Under the pieces are notes generated by a model, which was given only the letters and a program-made list of their open reading frames with translations, ran no database searches and was not told where the DNA came from. A program made the translations under genes and the position numbers. Positions 56,964 through 64,000 of a stretch of DNA of 64,000 nt are shown piece after piece; the stretch's first letter is position 1, and the number at the start of each line of letters is the position of its first letter. The DNA is from Avena insularis (taxonomy: Eukaryota; Streptophyta; Magnoliopsida; Poales; Poaceae), in the NCBI GenBank assembly GCA_023614405.1, contig CM042697.1:470252792-470316791 (forward strand), given 5' to 3'.

Positions 56964-57758
56964 CTACTCCTCGGAGTCGGTGTAGTCGTCATCCTCATCA
57001 TCATCGATGAAGGCAAAATCATCCTCATCGGTGAAGAAGTCCATAGCCTGATCCTCTAGAAAATCATCATCGTCGCTGAGATAGGAGTAGGGGTCTCCAC
57101 GAAGATCCTCTCCGGCATTCTCCCTTTCCTCCAACTGCATGTCTCTCTCGTGAATGGTCTCCTCCAAAGACGAGATACGGTGGCGAAGATGGGCAATGAT
57201 GCGCTCCTTCTTGTCGAGCTAACGGCAGCGAGACTTGCGATCCTTTGCTAGCATGGCGATGGTCTGATCCTTCGTCTTGATGATGGCGGACTTGTGGCTT
57301 GAGTAGTCACGGCAATTGTCCAATTCCTGCTGACGATCGTACATCATGAAGCTAAGGTGGTACAATTGAGTCTTCAGCTCAGGGTTGTATGGGGATTCCA
57401 GTGGTGGTCCATTAGCATCATGCCTTGGGCAAAACTCAAAGTGGGTTCCCTTGATCTGATTGATACTCTGCCCACACAGACGGGCAAGACCTTCCTGCAT
57501 GGCCCTGGCAAGTCCATCGAGCCAGTTGTTCTCTCTTAAGGTAAACTGAATTCCCTCAGCAGTGGGAGGTTCAATCTTTACTCGGAGACTTGCAACAATT
57601 AGCCACTACAGATCTTCTCCTCCTTGATCATTGAGCTGAGCTCCGAAGAACTCAGGGTGCGGACGCTCCAGAAGTTCCGAAAGCTGGTCCAAATCCATCT
57701 CAAAGATAAGGTCTCCTCCATTCCCCAACTGATAAAACTTGCTGTACTTCACGTCCAT
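56964..57758 (-). pseudogene. Extra ORF upstream of gag, chromovirus D
   Basis: It has the same 265-codon length and ATG (57758) as in copy A, and the same TAG at codon 51 (57606-57608). A second stop, not in A, lies at 57219-57221. The coiled-coil-like middle and the acidic tail (DDDDFLEDQAMDFFTDEDDF) are kept. The shared length and shared stop show that both copies descend from one template. Confidence 0.65.
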
Positions 57759-57972
57759 CTATTAAGAATATAGGATGAGTAAGTTAGTAGAGTGATCAAG
57801 TGTGTCAAATTTTATGTATCTTGCAAGAGTTTTTGAGGAACATGAATTTTCATGAAAGAAACAAGATGATAAGAATGGGAATAAGTTTTTGTAAATATTT
57901 GCTTTCTTTGGTTTTGAAACTAAGTTTTTGATTCAAACGTCCAGTCTAACTAGGGTCTCCTATGGTCAGGAT
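57759..57972 (-). other. Leader, chromovirus D
   Basis: Untranslated leader equivalent to 42630-42843. No gene is seen. Confidence 0.6.
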
Positions 57973-57985
57973 GGCTCTGATACCA
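57973..57985 (-). other. Primer-binding site, initiator tRNA-Met, chromovirus D
   Basis: TGGTATCAGAGCC on the minus strand, 3 bp inside the end of LTR d. Confidence 0.9.
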
Positions 57986-58002
57986 ACTTGTCAACACCCG
58001 GA

Positions 58003-58098
58003 TTTTTAATCCCAGATGCCTGTTATGCCATACATCGCAATCCCAGGATTACCATTTTTAATCCCAGATGCCTGTTATGCCAAACATCGCAATCCCAG
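58003..58098. repeat. 52-bp tandem duplication in LTR d
   Basis: The 44-bp stretch TTTTTAATCCCAGATGCCTG... (58003-58046) is repeated at 58055-58098 with one difference (CATACATC versus CAAACATC). The other LTRs have one copy, so this arose after insertion of copy D. Confidence 0.85.
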
Positions 58099-59419
58099 AG
58101 ACATAACAGAATTGGATACCACAGTACATCATCCATTACAAACCATACAAAAGGTCTTACACAAATAAGGATCTCATGATCCAGTTTGGGGTCACAGGCA
58201 ATGCTGACGATGGGAGATGATCCTAGTTGTCGTAACCTTCCTGGGGTCCATCATCCTGGTACTCCTCTTCATAGTCTGGCCACGGGAATATCCAGGGACA
58301 AAGCCATGAGTACTCTTTAAGTACTCGCAAACTAATATTAACAAGTGAAGGGGTTTTTTGTAATAGGACACTAAGATCTAGGGTTGTTTTGCAAAAGCCA
58401 GATTTACCTCTACTAAGTTCAGAAGCAAGAGAAGCTAGTCACAATTTTATAACTCCTAAGTGGGAACTTGTATTTCATGCCACAACTCTGTTGTGGTCAA
58501 GTCAAATTCTGAATTCATTTCACAAGTCATTTTGAAAACATCTGACGGGGAACAAAGATGGCCACTCCAATGTCCATAATCATGACGCGGCTATTCGAAT
58601 AGTTTAACACTCTACAGAGATTGTACACTTTCACCACAACATTCGATACATCCGTCAGGAACAAATCCTGAATTCACCATACTCAGTATGCGGATAATCA
58701 ATCCTAACCTTTCAATTACACGCCCTAGTACAAGCACCTCTCCTGTGAGTTTGGCCTCCCAACCATGACCAACTGTCATCTTGGGTACTGCACAAGTGGA
58801 CAATCTTCACAAGGTAGCCTCAGCTCAGACCTTGGGCGTGAGGGAACCAATACTAAGGTATATAAGTTTCCAGTCAAGCCCTACCCAATCTTTGGGTATT
58901 GTGGTTGTACGGTAAAATTGGAATGGTATCACATCCAGACAACCATTAGTTTTATAAAGGGCTAAGGCTCATGCCTCAACATTTTCATCCCAAAATCATC
59001 TGGGGTTCGGATACACATGTCAAAACATCTCAGTAGAATGATCCATCATCCTGAGGTTTTCATAACCATTTTTCCACCAAGTATTCCCATCTAAAGTTGA
59101 TCAAGTTTTATGCTTAGCACTAGCATCTACATGTGGGGGTGAGTACTAATGAGGGGTGGTAAACAAGTGGAGTTTTACTAAGTTCAATCTCATGCCTTAG
59201 AAGGACATCAAGATTTTCTAGCTTAGGCCAAATTTTATGCTCTTTATGCAACCTTCAATTATCTTCCTAGAATCTACAAGTCACTTAAGTAAACTCTAAA
59301 AGAAAGCTTTGATAAAGACCTAAAGTAAAAATCTTGCAAGTAAAAACTAGGATTGGGTTATCAAGTGAGTATAATCACATATGCTTAAGGCATATAGTTG
59401 GCATGGTAACAAGCAAGTA

Positions 59420-59602
59420 TTAGCTTGCACATTCAACTAGTAGTATTAGGCTTGCAAGTATTGGCTTGCACAATATCAGTATAAGCTTGCCTTGTGTAGA
59501 GCAGTGGTTGAAGTTCTCCTCGGCTTCTTCCTCGTAGTATCCTCCTTCCTCCTCGTATCCTTGGTCGGTACTAGCGTCTATGAATAAATACGAGGTACAC
59601 AA
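59420..59602 (-). CDS. Small acidic open frame in LTR d, unknown
   Basis: A 60-codon counterpart of 34469-34651, open, with the same start. Confidence 0.3.
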   Translation of the reverse strand: MCTSYLFIDASTDQGYEEEGGYYEEEAEENFNHCSTQGKLILILCKPILASLILLVECAS

Positions 59603-60720
59603 TCACCAAACAATACTTAACTACTTGCAATCATCACACAAAGGGGTTCTATAGATGATCTAGCATCATCACTAACATTACAAGACTAAGGCACTTGACT
59701 TAATGATTTTTGTTTTAGAAAAGTAATTTCTACTCATTGAAAAACTACTTAAGATTTAATATTCTCCAAACCAAACATGGGATCATGTTGACACATGTCA
59801 TCACCACATATTTTAGTCCATGGGAATGTGATTTAAAGTGGTGTCACAATTTAATAAGGTTTTACCCTTTTATTTTAATTAAATAAGTGACTAGAAATGC
59901 CTATGTGACCTTCTTTTTATTTCTTGAACATTATTTCTGTAAGTAACCCCATATATTTTTTTATATTCTGAAAGGTATGATTAAATGTGATTTTTGAGAT
60001 TTGGAATCAACTCAAAATCTATCATGGTTTAAATTTGAAAAATGTTTGAATGCAGAAAAGCTTCTGCCTTGTTATTTTTACCAAGGATGATCTACAGATC
60101 CAAATGACTTGAATCCAACGGGCTTGGTTTCAGCATTTCCAGACCTTTCTAAAAAATTTGGTTTCATTCAATTTGGTTCACTGAATCGAGCTGGGTTGAT
60201 TTTCGAAACTAGGTACAGAACTATGTTTGAATGAAAATGGAAAAATCCAAATTCAAACAAATGGGCTGCGCGGGAAACGATCTTCGGGCCGGCTCATGGC
60301 TAATAAGGCTTACGCGGATGGTTAAGTGGTTGTCCCCACGCCGCTGAGATAGGGGTCTGGCGATGGGCAATGTGGTGTGCTAGATCTAGTTCTAATCCAA
60401 CGGCTCTGGTTCATCGTCCACGTCGGGCAACGCCGGCGAGACAGAACCCTAACACGGCAGGTGGGGGTCATGGGAGGCTCACCGGGGCTCAGGCGAGGGT
60501 CGGCGAGGCGAGCGAACGACGAAGTCGACTACGGCGAACCTCCTGGTACCGGCAGCTTCTCCTGGGGCGGCTCTAATCGCTGGCCCCCTTCTTCTCCAGC
60601 AGCTGCGGGCTCCGATGAAATTCCGGCGAAGCGCTGCTCACCTTGCTTCGGGAACGAGGTGGAACGATCAGTGAGGAGATAGGAGTAGAATGGTGTGAAG
60701 AGTTTGAGCTGGGGTAGCCT

Positions 60721-60730
60721 CTATTTATAG
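60721..60730 (-). promoter_or_regulatory. TATA box of LTR d
   Basis: CTATAAATAG on the minus strand, conserved with the other LTRs. Confidence 0.7.
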
Positions 60731-61335
60731 TCTCGATGACGAGACCAAACGGGATGGGCAGGCAACGGTGGCGACATGGCTACGGGATGCTAGAGGCATG
60801 GCCGGCGGTGGCGATCGAAAGGTGGTCTCCTGGCGATGCTCTATGGCTTTAATGCGTGTGTAGGGGTGGTGGAAAACGGTCTGGAACACGCGATGCTCTG
60901 CGCGACAGAGGCGGCGTCTTCGACGGCGAGCGGTGGCTGTGAGGCATGGGGCGGTGAACGGGGATGTCTGGTGGTCTCCTGGGATGGTGGTGATCGTGTA
61001 TGCACGCGGCGAGGGCGGCACGCGGTCTATGGGTGGCGCTCTGGCGCATGCTCGGCATGGTTGCTGGCGAGCTGGGCACGGTCTGTGCATGTGGTCCAGG
61101 GGCTGGCAAGGTTCGAGCGCTAGACAGGGGGTGGCGGTGGACGGTGGGCTGTGTCCTAGACAAGGTTGGCATGGCTAGTTCTTCTCCTAGCTTGCTGTCC
61201 ACACTGGGGTGACATGGTGAGGCTTGGTTGTTCACCATTGATGACATTGCCAAGCTTACAGTGGGGCTAGTGCTTAGTTAAGTTTGCTATATGATCTACT
61301 GAGGTTACTATGAGCTAGAGAGGGAACCAGTTAGG

Positions 61336-63020
61336 TGTAGGGTTCGCAGCATAGAAAACAAAAATATTCCTACGATGGGAACATCTATGTACCAAGATCT
61401 ATCTACTAGATACAAGCAACGGGTGGATATACATCCATAGAATACATACCCTCAAAGACTGAATAGCGTTAACGAGGTTGTACTCGTGGATGATGTAGAC
61501 GAACGCTTGCCGATCTCAAGATCGTGATGAAGTCCATCTGGTCCAGCCGGTCCAGCATGATCAAGTCCAGCACCTCAAAGCAGTGGTGCATCCGTGATCG
61601 CACACACTTACGGGTACCCCGACAACCTCCGCGCCCTCCAGCAGCGGAAGCAACAAATCCTTCCAGAAAAAGCCACCGGGAACATGTATCTCGCTGATCC
61701 GAGACCATGGGGAAATTCTAAAGGGGGGAGAGAGATCCTTCGCGAGGAGGTGTGCTTTGAGAGGAGGAGAGGGAGGCCTTTTATAGGGGAGAGGGGGGCA
61801 CCCAAGGGGCATGGCGCCCAGCCATGGGGCTGCCCCCACCTCTTACACATTCATGTGGGTGGAGCTCCCACTCAAAATGAAAAGGCTCCACTCCCATTAA
61901 AAAGCCTCCACTCAAAAATCCACTCACATGCATTAAATTTCCACCAAATTTAATGCAAGCTCTCATTTAAATAAAACTCTTTTATTTATTTATTCAGAAT
62001 TTTGTTAATTACTTTAATTAACAAAAATTCACATAAAACCCCTTGCTAGTATTCCATTTCACATGCAGAACTAGTTTTAGCAATTTCAACCGAAATAGTT
62101 TTGGTGTCTAGTGAAATAAATTCCTGCTCTTTCCTTTTCTTTTTCTGGCATATCATTTGCTCCGAATGGTGTCGGTATCCCTTAAGTGTGTCACCCTATG
62201 GTTCGCGAATAATGCAGACATGATCGAGACCCCTCTCCGATCAATAATCAGCAGCGGGACCTGGAGATCCGTACTGACTCCCACACATTCAACGATGACT
62301 TCTGTGATCGTGTGAACCTTTTACGCTAGTATCTTAATCCCTTTGTTTCACGATATATTACATGTCCAAGATCCGATCATCGGTACCTCCATACCTAGTT
62401 CGATCTCGTTACCGACATGCACTCTTTTCTCGTTCCCGTGATATAACATTCTAGTGATCAAATCACTTGCTTGCAAGCTAACCAATGTGATATCACCAAG
62501 AGGGCCTAGAGCATATCTATCCGTCATCGGGATGAACAAATTCCACTCTCGATCCATGGGTCTCAACTTAACACTTTAGTAGTTCTGAAGCCATCTTTAT
62601 AATCACCCAGTTACGGTGTGACGTTTGATGTCATCGAGAAACTCTTCCGATGTTAGTGATTGACATGATCTCATGGTCTAAGGATTAGGATCACTTCGTA
62701 AGTTGTTATAGCAATATAAACTCAATGACTTTGATCGTAATGCTATACTTCGGATGAATGTTCATCACATCATTACACTAATGTTGTGACCTCGTTATTA
62801 ACAACATCCAATGTCCATGATCAGGAAACTTTGATCATCATGTTAATCAACGAGCTAGTTTATAAGAGAGGCATAACTAGGAACTTCCTTTTTGTTTATT
62901 AAACACACATGTATTAACGTTTCCGTATTAATACAATTATAGCATGCAAAATAAACATTTATCATAAATAAATGTCTGATAATAACCACTTTATTATTGC
63001 CTCTTGGGCATATTCCTTCA
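61336..63020 (-). mobile_element. Copia LTR (BARE/Angela-like), 3' LTR on the minus strand
   Basis: On the minus strand it runs from TGAAGGAATATGCCCAAGAG (63020) to GAACCCTACA (61336), 1,685 bp with TG...CA ends. The start wording (GAATATGCCC.AGAGGCAATAAT) is that of BARE-1/Angela-type Copia LTRs. The minus-strand sequence before it, CAAGTGGGAGA, is the polypurine tract of that group. TTAGG (61331-61335) is the expected target duplication. Its partner is outside the window. Confidence 0.82.
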
Positions 63021-64000
63021 TCTCCCACTTGCACTAGAGACAATAATCTAGTTTGAAAACTTTAGTATTGAACACATATGGCTTTACGGTGTTCCATATA
63101 CGCAATCGCAAGTGGTTAACATAATCTCTGGATCGACACTTTCAGTGCATGTGTATTTGCATGTCTTTGCGTCTTCACGCATCACTCATTCTCCAATGAG
63201 ATGGCATTGTATAAATTTGGTATTTTGGTGAGACCTTTAGTTCCTTGGGGTTAAAACACGTCGATACTATTGTCATACAATATATCTTTAGTGTTAGCCC
63301 GTTGCGAACCACACCTTAGTTTGATAACAAACTACTTGACACAAATTCCCTCCTTTGTTGCTACTATAACAATCTTATACTTAGCCTTTTGTTGTAGTAT
63401 CCGTCATAATGTCTTAACTTTGGAATTCATCCAAATCCATCATGGAATCTCCTTTCCATTACATTGTGCCACCCATAGTTTAAATTGAGATAAACTTAAT
63501 TTGTATCTTGTGACAAAACTAGTATCAATGTAACGCTTTACAATGAACTATTTGTAATTGTTTGTCACCTCTACACAAATATATTCTTACTTCTTCCAAA
63601 AGATCATAAGAATATCCTTACTATCGTCCAATGATCATTTTATGATTCATTCTGGTATATGCTCATAACACTTAGAGAATAGGACATATCTGGATGTGTA
63701 CATATCATGGTATGATTGATCAAAAGATTCTCGTGATTTCACTCATCAAGTGTCAAAGCACTTGAATCTTGTTTCACTTATCAAGTGTCGATACACTTGA
63801 ATCTTGATTCAATTCCTTTTCCATGCGACAAGAACCGTTTCTAGTCGTTTCTATATTGAACTCCTTCAATATCTCATATATGTACGTTTGGCACAACCAT
63901 ATTAGCGTCCAGTCTATCCACTATATACATTCATGCTAAATATTTGGGTTTTGCCTAAGTCTTTCATCGAAATGAAATTCTTAACCTTTGTCAATAAAAG
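63021..64000 (-). mobile_element. 3' internal region of the Copia element, decayed
   Basis: The text beyond the LTR (TCTCCCACTTGCACTAGAGACAATAATCTAG) is the usual sequence next to the 3' LTR of BARE/Angela-like elements read in reverse. Parts further in resemble a decayed reverse-transcriptase/RNase H end, with many stops in all frames. The element continues past the window edge. No intact frame is present. Confidence 0.55.

Larger units (their letters stand above)
57989..61335 (-). mobile_element. Chromovirus LTR d (5' LTR of copy D), interrupted
   Basis: It starts TGTCAACACCCGG next to the primer site and follows LTR a closely up to GGGAACCAGTTAGG (61335), where a Copia LTR begins. About 650 bp of the LTR should lie beyond that insertion, outside the window. 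It carries a 52-bp local duplication near its start and a loss of about 65 bp near 58187. Confidence 0.87.

Overview
This window looks like plant nuclear DNA from a grass, most likely a Pooideae species of the wheat/barley type. The evidence is the large nested LTR retrotransposons with 1.4 to 4.3 kb LTRs, Athila-type elements primed by tRNA-Asp, chromodomain Ty3/gypsy elements primed by initiator tRNA-Met, a BARE/Angela-like Copia LTR and CACTA subterminal TTTGCCG/CGGCAAA motifs. The species call is inference. I saw no rRNA, tRNA, CRISPR or bacterial-type operon.

Layout. 1-2085: GC-rich minisatellites and an LTR-like fragment. 2086-6019: a decayed Athila-like element on the minus strand whose LTR (4606-6019) sits in the 5' LTR of a plus-strand Athila-like host element (6020-24103). 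The host keeps gag, protease and the last codons of pol but not the reverse transcriptase/RNase H/integrase core. It is split by a complete 10.4 kb gag-only LTR retrotransposon (9549-19957) with 4.3 kb LTRs and a perfect CCACC target duplication. 24104-27547 is the only gene-like island and holds the one intact cellular gene, an intronless F-box protein gene (25830-27236). 27548-30377 is CACTA-derived DNA with a 360-bp tandem array. 30378-33005 is the 5' part of another Athila-like element.

33006-61335 is a compound of chromodomain Ty3/gypsy (chromovirus) copies, all minus strand: LTR a, internal A, LTR b, most of LTR c, internal D, LTR d. LTRs a, c and d resemble one another, while b is clearly different. 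LTR c starts 658 bp into the LTR sequence directly after b. The arrangement fits two nested insertions followed by unequal crossing over. LTR c is further interrupted by a 2.7 kb LTR fragment related to the gag-only family. From 61336 to the window end, a Copia element (minus strand) interrupts LTR d.

Almost every transposon reading frame is broken by stops or frameshifts, and several stops are shared between copies. Cross-mobilisation is the likely link between elements: gag-only and gag-protease derivatives would need enzymes from autonomous relatives not seen here. I found no clearly new cellular system. The most informative features are the recombinant chromovirus array, the stops shared by its two copies, the deleted-pol Athila lineage and the F-box protein with F-box-like motifs at both ends. 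All similarity statements between copies are by eye; no alignment was computed.
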